Assembly (NCBI RefSeq): GCF_017654505.1
Contig: NC_054537.1
Span: 61,498,145-61,562,144, forward strand
Direction: 5' to 3'
Length of the DNA stretch: 64,000 bases
From: Polyodon spathula
Taxonomy: Eukaryota; Chordata; Actinopteri; Acipenseriformes; Polyodontidae
The notes beneath the pieces are model-generated. The model did no database searches. It saw nothing but the letters and a program-made list of their open reading frames with translations, and was not told where the DNA came from. Numbering within the stretch: the stretch's first letter is position 1; each line of letters opens with the position of its first letter. Of the stretch, positions 36,446 through 48,485 are shown piece after piece. Both the position numbers and the translations under genes were made by a program.

Positions 36446-39417
36446 CTGTGAATGTGAAGAGATCCTTTGAGTTACTGTCAGTACAAGCACCAGTGACAAG
36501 GCTTCACAAAAACATATACACAGACCAAATTACACAAATATACTTTAAAACATTCCTATAAACCAATTCCATATACCATTAGTTTAATGTAAACATGAGG
36601 TTTCCCATCTTCTCTGAGCACTGACCTTGGATTTTTCAAAAGGCAGTATTACTACATTGTTAAATAATATACATTAAATAGACCATAGGCTTTCACATCT
36701 CAAACTGTTTATTATCTGTACTCGGCAGTGTAGGTTTTTGAATGTTATACATCAACGAGCCGATGCTCGGCAGCTCAGCCACCCAGAACTGTTTAAACAA
36801 AAGGACCTAAACAACAGAAGTTACCTTGGTGTGTTTGTCCTCTGTGATTGTTTTAAAAAGGCACATTGTACTGCAGACATTTTAAATACATTTTTTAAAC
36901 TTTTTTTTTTTTTTTTTTTTAATTCCGTCCAACATTAAAACAAAATATTGCACTTTGTGCAGTAGTTACTTCTTGATGGCAGCAAAATACATTAATTGGG
37001 ATATAGTATTTTCAAATGTTGAATGGAGATTGCTTTCAGAACAAGGCAGGTTCACATAGCACAGTGCAGTGAGTATGTGATTATGCTGCAACTTGCGTAA
37101 ACCAAGTTAAACTCTTGAAGGAGGTGGAGAGAGTCCCCTGTGGTATCTCAGGCTACTGTGGCAAAGAAAGTCACCTTGTGATTTGCTTATTTTTCATTTA
37201 GAAATAAAAAAACAGAGATTCATTTTGTTTAGGAATAAAGAAAACAACTGATTCATATTTTCAATAATGTATTTTAACATGTATTCATAATGTGAATTCA
37301 TTCTGTTTCTTTTCATTTAGAAATTAAAACACGTAAAAATTCTTGTCTCAAATACCTCTCTTTTAGTATTGGGACATCCACTTATGCTGCATGTTTTTAC
37401 ATCTCCCGAGTCGTCCCGACAGTGAGGCGCAATAAAATATTTCGCCAAAAACTTCCACATAAAAAGAGACACATTTTTGCAAGGACTGTTTTTGACAAGC
37501 TCTTCCCTTGAAGATCTGAATGCTCGGTTTTCATGACTGCGCCATACTTTTTAGAGCTTTGTGGATGACATATGCACTGTATTTTGAAAGGGATTACAGT
37601 ACCTGCTTATGACGAGACGTAAGATACATAAATGATACATGAATTTTAGACCTGCAATACAACATTTAAACATGCATTATCTAGTCTAGCACTCACTCCA
37701 ATTTGAAATAGATTCATTAACCTCATTAACCTGAATAAGGACATTTGGCACAGGCAATATTCCATGCCATAACAAAACTCACTTGAGTCGTTACTTCAGC
37801 TTCTTTACTGAAGGCAGAAAGGACCATCTGCTGAGTCATGATTTTAAAGAGGCTTGTTTGTTTTTCAAGTCTGATCCAACAGGATATTCAGATGAAAATT
37901 TGTTTCATAGACATTTGTTGCTCGCCTAGCGTGTAAGTGAATGTTGCAGATGAGACACAGATGTTTACCACTGTTTTCAGTGAAAGCAACTCTTTCTCCC
38001 ATTCTGGCTTACAGCCTCATGCATTCATGTTTAAATGCCATTGTCTCCACGAAACAAACAAGAACTTAATTCAAAATGATCAAACTGACTCAACCACAGA
38101 TCCAGCTTTCACTCAAGGTAATAGAAATGCACATGTGCCAGTGTGTGGTATCGAAGGTCATCAAGTGACTAAATGTGCAGTGAACATGCAGGGCAGCTGA
38201 AATCAACATAAGAGGGAGAAGGGGAGAGAAGAAAGAATAAAACACAAATTAATACGGAGAACAAAAATAATAAAGTCAAATTTAATTTTAGTTTTTCTCT
38301 TTTATTTTCTCTTTTGTTTATTATTCTTCTTTATTTCTTCGTCAATTCAAGCCGCAAAGTGTGCATCGATTGGCTAGATTTAAGGCAAATCCGGACAGTG
38401 TATCCACTTCATCAGACACTATTTGGACAGGTCTTGTCCAGCGAACTTAGCCCCAGAGCAGATAAGGAGCTGCTCTATTTGACGCCAACCCCAAATCGAG
38501 TTAATACATTATGCTAGCCCTAATTGGGCAGAGCATGTGGAGCTTCCTCTCCCTGTCAGATTGGAAAAGTTGTGGATGAAAAAAAAGCCTTGAAATCCAC
38601 TGACTGGTTGACAGGAAAAGAAAAGTTGGGCAGTACGAAGTGTGACCGTAGGCAGGGTTTAACAATGGAAAATGCTTGCATTTCAACTACTCTCTTCACA
38701 GAGGTGATTGTTAGTAGGAAAATAGCCATCAAAGAGAAATATTACAGCTCTGCTGAATGCGGGGGCTCAAATGGTGGTTTCATAAACGTGTTAAGCGCCT
38801 CAATCAACCGCCAGTGAGGGACAAGGTCCTTCCAATTCCCAAGCTTAGAAATGGAACCACTCAGACTTGTTGCTTGACATTTAAATATTTACTTTCTAGC
38901 TAAAACAGTGCATTTTGATGTTTGCACAAGCCATTGTGGTGACTAACACGACATATGCAATGGGCAGAGGATACCAAATCATTCTCAGAATTAACTTTAT
39001 TACTGTTTTATTACAGTAGAACAAGTAATTATTTAACTCCAAATAAGCATTTGCACTACAATCAAAACACGGCTGGTAATCTTCTTGCTTGACGTTGCGA
39101 AAACTTGGAACTTTATAAAGCATTTCAGATAATGACCTCACAAATCAATTTGGATAACATGATAACTTTAAAATGAAGACGTCAAACAACTCTGAATGAC
39201 GCAGCTCTTTGTTACTATGAAACTTTAGCCATGACAATATTAGATTTTGAAGGGCAATCATCTTATGCAGAAACCTGCATTGAGTAAAGTCTATTTTAAA
39301 CACTTGCTCACTTAAATGTTAAAGCAGACATTTTTCAGGTGATCTTGGTCATCAAGACAACAAGCACATATGCTCCAGCAATGTTTTGAGAATTTTTGTA
39401 ATTTGAGAATTACAGAC
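36446..39417. other. golga4 intron, nothing recognised; expected exon not found
   Basis: The exon coding the stretch between the coiled coil and the GRIP domain (human NLEDRLKKYEKN and VGTPYKG) should lie between 36446 and 43037 but was not seen. A poly-T run is at 36901-36920. The frames at 37937-38817 were not recognised. Confidence 0.5.
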
Positions 39418-39420
39418 TAA

Positions 39421-39590
39421 GACCCTGTTCACACTTGCGATTTAAGGCGACCCAGGGCTGCCTAAAGGTCGTCTTTTTTGTGAATGCTCAAAAAAGAAAA
39501 GGCAGTGCAGTCCAGTCCTGCAATCCAGGACATTGATATCACGTGACTAATGTGGTTGTATAGCTCAGCAGACACTCCCATACTTTCACA

Positions 39591-39621
<31 letters not shown>

Positions 39622-40669
39622 CTGTGTAAAAGGTAAAATAGAAAGCTCAATGCTCTCCTATATCAATATTGAATGGTAATTATTTCTACACCATACAACT
39701 TTAATTATAGTAACATTAAATAAAGTAAAATCTAGCGGGTTAACGTTCAGGTTGTTGCTTTCACATAATATATGAGCTGCAGTGCATTCATAATTAATAT
39801 GTCAATTAAATTTTCTTCCTGTTACTTAGTAAGTGATAAAAACTTTAGGATTGTGGATTTCAATAATGATCACTAATGCTGGTGACTTGGCATATTCAGC
39901 TACCATTGTTTATTTTGCACGCAACGATATAAAGTATATAACTACAGAAGAGTGCGTCTTTACATTACAATGCCAATCATTTCTTTAGCTGCACATAAAA
40001 ATACTGTTGTCATCCAGAAATATTAAGATCGTTGATACACCATGTGAGGGCGAGACCTGCACTGTAATATTTCAATGCCTGTTATTGCGATTATTATTGT
40101 TGTTCTGCTGGCGATAGACCAGTGGTTTATTATGTATCGTGCATGTTGTTGAGCAAAGTGTCTTTGCTGATAATGTTTAGGGACGGCAGAATAATAATGA
40201 CAATGATAATAATAACAACCAAACAATATAATAGTTTAACAATCGTGTTTGTAAATAAAGACAGTATTCACGCAGGTTAAACAAATACGTATAAATGAGA
40301 AGAAACGTGTAATGTATTTAACAGTATGTAATGCCGTGTCTAAGCTTAGGAGGGAGTAGTAGTACTAGTATTAGGCGGTCAGTTGTGAGCTTGTCTTGTG
40401 AATGTCAATCAATGATAGCCATTTGCAGTCTCTGAAATATCCGTTACGAAAATAAATATGTAAACCTATCAACCCTAGCAAGTTGTTTCCAAATTCCTTT
40501 CATAAAACTAACTAAAAAAAAAGAAAAAAAAAGAAAATCATCACATTTTAGCACTGCTTTTCAGTCACATATGTAAATGCACAATGCCACCTTAAACCGC
40601 AAATGTGAACGGGGTTGCAGACCAAAATCTGAGGCTGCCCTGGGACAGCACAGTAGTGTGAACGGGGTC
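39421..40669. mobile_element. Non-autonomous DNA transposon, 1.25 kb, TAA target duplication
   Basis: Left end GACCCTGTTCACACT and right end AGTGTGAACGGGGTC are inverted (14 of 15). TAA flanks both sides (39418-39420, 40670-40672), a 3-bp duplication as in PIF/Harbinger. GTTCACATTTGCGGTTTAAG near the right end (inverted at 40592-40611) repeats the start of the left end, so the termini carry a second nested repeat. No transposase frame was found. A (GT)n tract is at 39589-39613. Confidence 0.7.
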
Positions 40670-40855
40670 TAAGACAACACTGCTTCAAAAACATGCGTTT
40701 GATCATCAGCCATGGCTGTACAAAAGTAAGTGAACCCCAGACGTTAAATCACTGTCCTGTGCTTGCTTATCACCTTCCCCTCCACTAGACAACAGTGCAA
40801 GACAAGCTCCATTGACATTTACTGCACGACCGCAAGTAACCATCTGAAACTATTT
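40218..40855. repeat. Duplicated block, copy 1
   Basis: Nearly identical to 43181-43768 in the same orientation. It spans the right 450 bp of the 39421-40669 transposon and about 185 bp of flanking sequence (ACAACACTGCTTCAAAAACA to CATCTGAAACTATTT). Because it crosses the transposon boundary it is a segmental duplication, not two independent insertions. Confidence 0.92.
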
Positions 40856-41439
40856 GGGAAGGCTGTGTAAATCTGCTGTGCTGCTGGATAATTGGTAAAG
40901 TTGTCTAAATATAACAGGCTGTTTTTTTTTTAGAAGCTGTTCACAAAAGAACAATAGTTGAGTCTCTCTTGACATGTATTATGCAATACATTTCCCCCGG
41001 ATGTAAGTGAGTTGTAGTAAAGATGGGGCAGGCTAAACATGGACTACTCAGCCCTGAAGGAATTAGGAGGCAGTACTCATTAAGGCATGGTCACATACTC
41101 TTGCAGAATAGTTTATAGACCCTGCAGACTCATCACATCCAATTGCTGTCAACCTGGATGCACATGAAGCACCTACACCCTATTGATAGTGTTAGGGCAG
41201 GTGTTTGTATTGTACCAATAATGAGTGATATGTTTAAATGATAAAGGACCTTTACCTTACTAGAATATTATGTATTTTAACATTTCCTGTTATAAATAAC
41301 AAAACCAAACATTTATGGTAGTTGGACAGTCATTCAAAGCACAAAAATAAAATTAAGTATCAGAAATGCTGCACAGATTATTATTATTTTTGTATTAATT
41401 TTTTGGAATTAGCTCATTTGTTGTCAGTTAATCTGACCT
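40856..41439. other. golga4 intron, nothing recognised
   Basis: Unclassified AT-rich intron sequence between the duplicated block and the GC-richer element. Confidence 0.5.
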
Positions 41440-41948
41440 AGGTTTTAAAGTGAATGGGAAAACTCATCCAGTTAAAGTGCTACCGCGGGGAGTGAAGGAT
41501 GCATCACACAGACTGGACGGTGCCAGTTCGCGTCCAGACTTTGGAAAGAGGACGAACTTTGCTGGGGACCCTGATGGGGGTATCATATTTGCTCTGACAC
41601 TCCTGGGGTGGGGATGGGAAACCGGCAGGACCTTATTCTCCTCACCGTGCAACAGTGAACCCTACTGGCCAGACACTGAGCATATTCACAGTGGATAAAA
41701 AACAGGGCTGATCTCTTCCAGGATCGGCAGCCCATCCACTTCTGCTCTGGATTGCTCAATGTAAAAGCGATTCCAGCTTTAGGCTTGTGAGATCGGAGGA
41801 TGCTCGTACACCCTCAGACTGTCTGTACTGTGTGGGGACTTGCAGCGGTGATGAGAAAAAACACATAAATGAACATTTCAAAATTGGGGGAAAATAAATA
41901 GAAAATAATAATTGGTCACTCAATTAAAAAAAAAAAAAAAAAAAAAAA
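41440..41948 (+). other. Unclassified retroelement-like segment ending in poly-A
   Basis: A GC-richer stretch (GTGCTACCGCGGGGAGTGAA, GGGGTATCATATTTGCTCTG, GCAGCCCATCCACTTCTGCT) in an AT-rich intron, ending in about 26 A at 41923-41948. The poly-A end and sharp change in composition suggest a retroposed copy. The 82-residue open frame at 41450-41698 matches nothing I recognise. No clear target duplication or tRNA head was seen. Confidence 0.4.
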
Positions 41949-43037
41949 TTTAAAAATAAGATGAAAGACGATCAAACACAGTTAGGCACAGCTCATATCC
42001 AATCTGAAAAGCTTTCTGGAAAGTTGTATGCTTAGAAAGCACTGATGTATTACTTGAAATGGGACCATATCCAGGATCTACAGATTGCCTCTAAAACCAC
42101 ACATTTAGGTGCAAAAACCCTTAATTAGATGTGCCAATTCACAGTAAACTTTTTAGAAATAAGGGCTCTACACCAATAATATTTGAACTGTACTATATAT
42201 GCAGATCCACAAGTTATTTGTTTTGAGGCCCTCCATCAGTCATCCTACTTGTTTCTCATTGGTCCAAGGCCATAAAAAGACATCCTCCAGTACCGCTACT
42301 CACTCCTGTCCAGAACAAGAAGGGAGCCAACACTGCTTTACCTACCTCTGCATGGTGTTCCTAGATGTGTCACAACAGAGTTCTTAGGATAACTTCTTAG
42401 CTTATCTTCTAGTGAATGGATCTGAATACAACGCAAAAAGGATGGTGGTCACAAACTTGTATACAATTTACAAGTATATTTTATTTGATGTTACTATACT
42501 GCATATTGCATAATTAACTCTTTCAGCACCAAGTAACTTTTGAAAAAGACAATCCTGTAACTAACTAAACTGTTTGTTTCTTATATGGAAATAATTTATA
42601 AATACAATATAGGGGCATAACCAAGGCTAAAATGACTTTAGTCTGCAGTGTTGAGTGGATAAAATCTTCCTAGGCTGTACTAGCTGTCTGTCGTTTTGAG
42701 TGGCGTTATTTTTGCTTGTGCAGTGTTAAAGTTAAGGCTCTCACTGCATAGCAGTTTAAGCTATTCCATATTGTAGTATGAGCTTCAATTAGACATACTA
42801 TGCATATTGTGCAAAGCTGGCATTAAACTAGGTCACAGCTTCAAGTTCACCTCCCAGTCATTATATCACTGTTTACAGATAGATTTACCAGTTTTGTGCT
42901 TTTATTCGCATATGGCTTAGTGTATATTAACCTTGCCGTAAAAATATTTGTATTTAAATATTTCTTCAGAAGCACGAGTACTTAATAGATCAATATACAT
43001 TGAAAAGCTTAGAATTTATGACAACACGAACACTTAC
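41949..43037. other. golga4 intron, nothing recognised
   Basis: No repeat or exon recognised. The frame at 42199-42387 is not convincing. Confidence 0.5.
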
Positions 43038-43106
43038 TCTTTCCTGGAACTCCTGTTCCTTTAGTTTAGCTTCGCTGAGCAGTGTTGTTTTTAGCGCGAG
43101 CTGTGC
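43038..43106 (-). CDS. golga4: golga4 coiled-coil exon
   Basis: The 69-nt exon encodes 23 residues, AQLALKTTLLSEAKLKEQ then EFQER, in phase 0 at both ends. Human golgin-245 reads TQLAQKTTLISDSKLKEQ then EFREQ. The acceptor is TTTCTTGCAG and the donor GTAAGT. It is the last coiled-coil exon seen before the GRIP domain. Splicing directly to exon 36351-36445 would shift the frame and reach a stop after about 20 codons, so an exon is missing in between. Confidence 0.95.
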
Positions 43107-43180
43107 CTGCAAGAAAGCAGAAACATGTTACAGATGTTCTACAAAATATCTCAATATGTCAATAGGGAAAAAGAAGACAG

Positions 43181-43768
43181 ACCAAACAATATAATAGTTT
43201 AACAATCGTGTTTGTAAATAAAGACAGTATTCACGCAGGTTAAACAAATACGTATAAATGATAAGAAACATGTGTAATGTATTTAACAGTATGTAATGTC
43301 GTGTCTTTGCTTAGGAGGGAGTAGTTGTACTAGTATTAGGCGGTCAGTTGTGAGCTTGTCTTGTGAATGTCAATCAATGATAGCCATTTGCAGTCTCTGA
43401 AATATCCGTTACGAAAATAAATATGTAAAAAAAAAGGAAAAAAAAAGCAAATCATCACATTTTAGCACTGCTTTTCAGTCACATATGTAAATGCACAACG
43501 CCACCTTAAACCGCAAATGTGAACGGGGTTGCAGACCAAAATCTGAGGCTGCCCTGGGACAGCACAGTAGTGTGAACGGGGTCTAAGACAACACTGCTTC
43601 AAAAACATGCGTTGATCATCAGCCATGGCTGTACAAAAGTAAGCGAACCCCAGACGTTAAATCACTGTCTTGTGCTTGCTTATCACCTTCCCCTCCACTA
43701 GACAACAGTGCAAGACAAGCTCCATTGACATTTACTGCACGACAGCAAGTAACCATCTGAAACTATTT
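43181..43768. repeat. Duplicated block, copy 2
   Basis: Direct copy of 40218-40855, with scattered substitutions and one deletion of about 45 bp near 43427 (the stretch CCTATCAACCCTAGCAAGTT and following bases of copy 1 is gone). It ends exactly where the Tc1 remnant begins, at ACTATTT. The coiled-coil exon 43038-43106 lies between the two copies. Confidence 0.92.
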
Positions 43769-45253
43769 ATCTACATATCCTACCCCACAACTTCCAAGTC
43801 AAAAAAATATTCTAGAAATTTGTAGAAATTGAATTGAAATAGCTTGGTTGGATAAGTGTCCACACCCCTTGTAATAGCAATCCTAAATTAGCTCAGGTGT
43901 AACCAATCGCCTTCAAAATCACACACCAAGTGGCCTCCACCTGTGTTAAATTGTAGTGATTCACATGATTTCAGGATAAATTCAGCAGTTCCTATAGGTT
44001 CCCTCTGCTGGGTAGTGCATTTCAAAGCAAAGACTCAACCATGAGCACCAACGCGGTATTCAGAAGAACTCCGGGACAAAGTTGTTGAAAGGCACAGATC
44101 AAGGGATGGGTATAACAAAAATGTCAAAGGCAGGGAATATCCCTTGGAGCACGGTCAAGATGATTATTAAGAAGTGGAAGGTGTATGGCACCACCAAGAC
44201 CCTGCCTAGATCAGGCCGTCCCTCCAAACTGGATAACCGAGCAAGAAGGAAACTGATCAGAGTGGCAACCAAGAGGCAAAATGGCAACTTTGCAAGAGCT
44301 ATAGGCTTTTATGGCCAAGACTGGTCAAAGTGTGCATGTGACAACAATATCCCAAGCACTACACAAATCTGGTCTGTATGGTAGGGTGGCAAGAAGGAAG
44401 CCATTACTCAAGAAAGACCACCTTGAATCCCATTTTAAGTATGCAAAAAAAACCACTCAAGAGATTATATAGTCATGTGGCAAAAAGTTTTGTGGTCTGA
44501 CAAAACTAAAATGGAACCTTTTGGCCTAAATGCAAAGCGTTATGTTTGGCACAAACTCAACACTGAACACTACCCAAAGAACACCATCCCTACTGTGAAG
44601 CATGGTGGTGCCAGCATCATGTTATGGGGATGCTTCTCATCAGCAGGGACTGGGACAGGATAGAAGGGAAAATAAATGGAGCAAAGTACAGAGAAGTATT
44701 TGAGGAAAACCTGCTGCAATCTGCAAGAAAGCTGAAACTGGGACGGAAGTTCACCTTTCAGCATGATAAAGACCCAAAGCATACAGCTAAAGCTACGCAG
44801 GAGTGGTTAAGGAACAAAAAGGTAAATGTCCTTGAGTGGCCCAGTCGGAGCCCTGACCCACATTCAATCGAAAATTTGTGGCGTGACTTGAAGACTGCTG
44901 TCCATCAACGCTCCCCAAGGAACTTGACAGAGCTTGAACAGTTTTGTAAAGAAGAATGGTTAAATATTACCAAATCTAGGTGTGCAAAGTTGGTAGAGAC
45001 ATATCCCAACAGACTCACTGCTGTAATTGCTGACAAAGGTACTTCCACCAAGAATTAACTCAGGGGGGTGGAAACTTATCCAATTATAATCTTTCAGTTT
45101 TGTATATTTAATGTATAACTTTTCTGAATAAAAACTTGTTTCCTCTTAACAGTGTGGAGTATGGTATGTAGATAAGTGAAAAAAAACCCTCTTAAATGCA
45201 TGAAACTCTGAGGCACTGACACAACAAAATGTGAAAAAAGTTCAAGGGGGTGT
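43769..45253 (+). mobile_element. Tc1-like transposon, both ends truncated
   Basis: Sub-terminal Tc1 sequence opens at TCTACATATCCTACCCCA. Inverted related sequence GGAGTATGGTATGTAGATAA is at 45157-45176. The right end continues through TGAAACTCTGAGGCACTGAC and TTCAAGGGGGTGTA, then stops short of a full terminal repeat. The transposase between is broken. The element ends about 23 bp from a golga4 exon. Confidence 0.88.
44041..45058 (+). pseudogene. Tc1 transposase, frameshifted
   Basis: Three frames cover a near full-length Tc1 transposase. The first (to about 44384) has the helix-turn-helix part (NIPWSTVKMIIKKWKVYG) and the GRPSKL basic hook. The second (44475-44663) has LWSDKTKME with the first catalytic Asp, and [12 protein letters not shown]. 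The third (to 45058) has FQHDKDPKHTAKA and SPDPHSIENLW, keeping the 34-residue Asp-Glu spacing, and ends STKN then stop. Stops at 44382 and frame changes near 44400 and 44660 inactivate it. LNPIEN is changed to HSIEN. Confidence 0.92.
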
Positions 45254-45276
45254 AAAATAAATAAAGCATCTCTTAC

Positions 45277-45297
45277 TTGCAGCTCGGCCATGGAACC
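45277..45297 (-). CDS. golga4: golga4 21-nt microexon
   Basis: Between a CATTCACAG acceptor and a GTAAGA donor the exon reads GGT TCC ATG GCC GAG CTG CAA, i.e. GSMAELQ, in phase 0 at both ends. Human golgin-245 has VTIMELQ directly before TQLAQKTT, so position and sequence fit. The next exon (43038-43106) begins AQLALKTT. Its small size makes chance splice-like flanks possible, but phase and ELQ conservation argue for a real exon. Confidence 0.82.
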
Positions 45298-47232
45298 CTG
45301 TGAATGAAAGAATACAATGTTTGAATATATTCAATTATATTGCCCTGGAAACAACATATTTGTCTTGAACTGTGTTCTGGAAAACTTTCATTAGCGTTAA
45401 CTGCATCCTTGTAACCAATGCCATATATATATTCAGCACACCATTAATACCACTGGCACATCAGTCTCATTTCAATATAGACAATATAAAGATCTCAAGC
45501 TTGCTATTAAGAGAGGTTGTAGCTTACAAAGTAATTCTATTCGCTATATAGGTCTCAGGTGTGATGTTTAAAAACATAAATATAAAATAAACACAATAAC
45601 TTTCTTTAAAATAGTGGAGTACCAGATATGTTTTCAAATGGATTTGTATGTTTGTTAACATTAACATGTAACATTTGTCTTGTTGAAAACTGCATACTTT
45701 CGACAATATACGGAAGCAAGCTGAAGGGCATGGCAGGTAAGATTTTAATAGCAAACTGGAGAAAGATAAAATCCACAGAACAGAAAAAAAAATGAAACTG
45801 ATTTGAACAGCAAAACAAAAACAAAAACAAAAAAAAACTAGGTGCTAGAAATTATTACAAAGCCACTATACATGAAATAACAAATTTGAGATACTATATG
45901 GGAGAAACCAAGACAGAGCGGTTCTTGAAAGCAAACTTGATACTGATCAGATTCTGATTAGAAAGCTGTGTGACTGTTTAGAAGATTGCAGGATATTAAG
46001 TCATTTATACAGGATTTGGCAGCTCAGTGGTTTCATTTTCAGCTGAAGATTAATACAGAATACGATTGCATTCTGAGAAGGTAAACAGAATACAAACTTG
46101 TTTTCCTAGAATGTGGGCGGATGTCGTATTTCTGCAATGTTCTACATAGTATCAGTAAAGATACAGCAATAGCCGCATAGCAATTATACTTTTTTTTTTT
46201 TTTTTTTTTAACAAGATCTCACCTTTAATGCAGTGGCTGGATCTTATTTAATAGCAGTTTACTCACAAGCTTTTCAGTTTGAATTATTTGGTTATTTAAA
46301 AATCAAGAATCCATCACATATCTGGAATAAAAGCAATTATTTCCGATTCATAATTGGTCTTTATTGGTACATCAGCACTACATGAAAGATAAAACATCCC
46401 ACCTTGCTGTTCCAAATGTATTTGGTCATTGTATAAAAGTCTGTATGCGCCCAAACGTCTGCATAATGCCACACTGTGAATATCATTGTTCTCGAGCATC
46501 TCTTCTGACCCAAAAAACATGACTTCCACATGTACCTCACATATACTCTGAAACATACCGGTGCATGCCCACTGAAGTGTTGGATAAGCTATATTACCTC
46601 TGTGTGGAAACACACTAGTCTGCGTAACAAACATGGTCCATCAGATTTTCTATAAGAAAGTTACTTATACTAGCTATCATTTTGTATTGTAGATATCTTA
46701 CACACTTCGCATGTTGTATTTTGATGTATTATTATGATTAATGTTGCATTCAATAAAAATAAAAATAAAAAAAATAAAAAAAACAACCCTTGTGCTGTGT
46801 AAGTGGTAGGCAGGCAAGAGAAAACCAAGACAGAGTTGTTCTCATTTCCACCTAAAGAAGGGACAAACCTCCAATTATAGCAGCACTGTGTTATTTCAAT
46901 ATATGTCCCCAGAGTCTTGGCTTATAGCTCCAGCTGATTCGAAATTTTTATTTTACTTAACATCAATTAAAATAATTACTTGGCTATTACTACTAAGTGC
47001 TACCAATTACTTTACATTACTAAAAATTACTGCCGATTTACTTGTTCTATCAGGAGGTGCCTGTATTGAGTAATTTAATTTTAAAGTATTACTAACGGTT
47101 ATTATTTTGAGCATCGTATATTACAAAATTAATAAATATGCAATACTTAGAACAAGTACTTAACTTATCCACGATATTTTAAGAGTTTTTATTCGTACTC
47201 ACCTTTTCACTCTGCAAAATACATATATTTTA

Positions 47233-47273
<41 letters not shown>

Positions 47274-47421
47274 TATATATATATAATAATGGTATATACT
47301 GTACATATTTTTTATTCATGTACATAATTTTGGTATAAAAACGTGTTGTGTAAAAATACAATGCATTACTGTATATATTTTAAAAGCATGATACAAAAAC
47401 AACATAGTACAAAATATTAAT
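45298..47421. other. golga4 intron upstream of the 21-nt exon; nothing recognised
   Basis: Contains a poly-T run at 46192-46212 and TA tracts at 47224-47290. The stretch 46960-47110 is rich in AATTACT-type motifs also seen at 52480-52770. No exon was recognised. Confidence 0.5.
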
Positions 47422-47426
47422 GTTAC

Positions 47427-47846
47427 TGTGGCAGGCTGGCGAGTGGATAGAGGCCCAGAGACAGACTGCAGTTCAAAAAAAATAACTGTTTTATTATAAA
47501 TAAACAAAAATAAAGTGCACAAGGGCAAAATAACAGATACTCAAACACAAATAAAGCAAAAACAAAACTCACAAAAATAAAGGTTTCCAGGCTGGGCAAT
47601 GCCTTCACTGGATTTAGAAAATTCAAAAAAACCACAAAACAAACACCAACCTGCTTCCTCAGCTCCCTTCTCCCAAATGAGAAGCAGAGGCCTCCTTTTA
47701 TATCAGGTGGCTGGGCGCTGATTGATCGTTAATCAACCTAATCAACTAATCAACCCCAGCCACCTGAACATAATAAACCCAGGCAGGCAGGGGAAGTTAA
47801 CCCCATCCCTGCCAATTTAAAAAGGGCAGAGCTTTGCTCTGCCACA
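47427..47846 (-). repeat. 3' LTR
   Basis: Minus-strand TGTGGCAGAGCAAAGC ... CGCCAGCCTGCCACA. Contains a TATA box (GATATAAAAGGAGG) and AATAAAACAG poly(A)-signal region. 420 bp. Confidence 0.97.
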
Positions 47847-47889
47847 CACCTCCCCCCATGTACAACGTACACCGGCCGCAATCGGCCAA

Positions 47890-47901
47890 CCCCCCCCCCC
47901 T

Positions 47902-47938
<37 letters not shown>
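47890..47938. repeat. poly-C run (poly-G on the element strand)
   Basis: About 47 C interrupted by one TT, just inside the 3' end of the retrotransposon next to its polypurine tract. Confidence 0.95.
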
Positions 47939-47940
<2 letters not shown>

Positions 47941-48057
47941 GAGTCCAATTATGTCCCTTGGGTGGGCTGTTATGGTGGGTGGTGGTGGGCGGGGTTGATG
48001 TCGGAGCCCCCAAGCCTTCTTTGGTTGAGGGGGCCCCGAATCTCCAAGGTAGCATGG

Positions 48058-48485
48058 CGACGGCGGCCCGGCTCCCTCTGGTGGCGGAGGCGGCGACGGC
48101 GGCCCGGCTCCCTCTGGTGGCGGAGGCGGCGACGGCGGCCCGGCTCCCTCTGGTGGCGGAGGCGGCGACGGCGGCCCGGCTCCCTCTGGTGGCGGAGGCG
48201 GCGACGGCGGCCCGGCTCCCTCTGGTGGCGGAGGCGGCGGCCCGGCTCCCTCTGGTGGCGGAGGCGGCGGCGGAGGCGGCGGCGGCGGCCCGGCTCCCTC
48301 TGGCGGCGGCGGCGGCGGCGGCGGCCCGGCTCCCTCTGGTGGCGGAGGCGGCGACGGCGGCCCGGCTCCCTCTGGTGCGCGGCGGCGGCGGCGGCGGCCC
48401 GGCTCCCTCTGGTGGCGGAGGCGGCGGCGGCCCGGCTCCCTCTGGTGGCGGAGGCGGCGGCGGCGGCCCGGCTCCCTCTGGCTCT
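48058..48485. repeat. GC-rich minisatellite, CGGCCCGGCTCCCTCTGGTG-type units
   Basis: About a dozen units of 27-36 bp beginning CCCGGCTCCCTCTGGTGGCG, with variable runs of GGC triplets. On the element strand the unit reads PPPPPEGAGPPS or PPEGAGPP. Confidence 0.95.

Noticed and set aside
36812..36845. Possible 17-nt exon between CTCTGTGA and GTAACT on the minus strand, considered for the missing golga4 exon
   Set aside because: Length is not 3n+1 and the translation does not resemble the expected segment.
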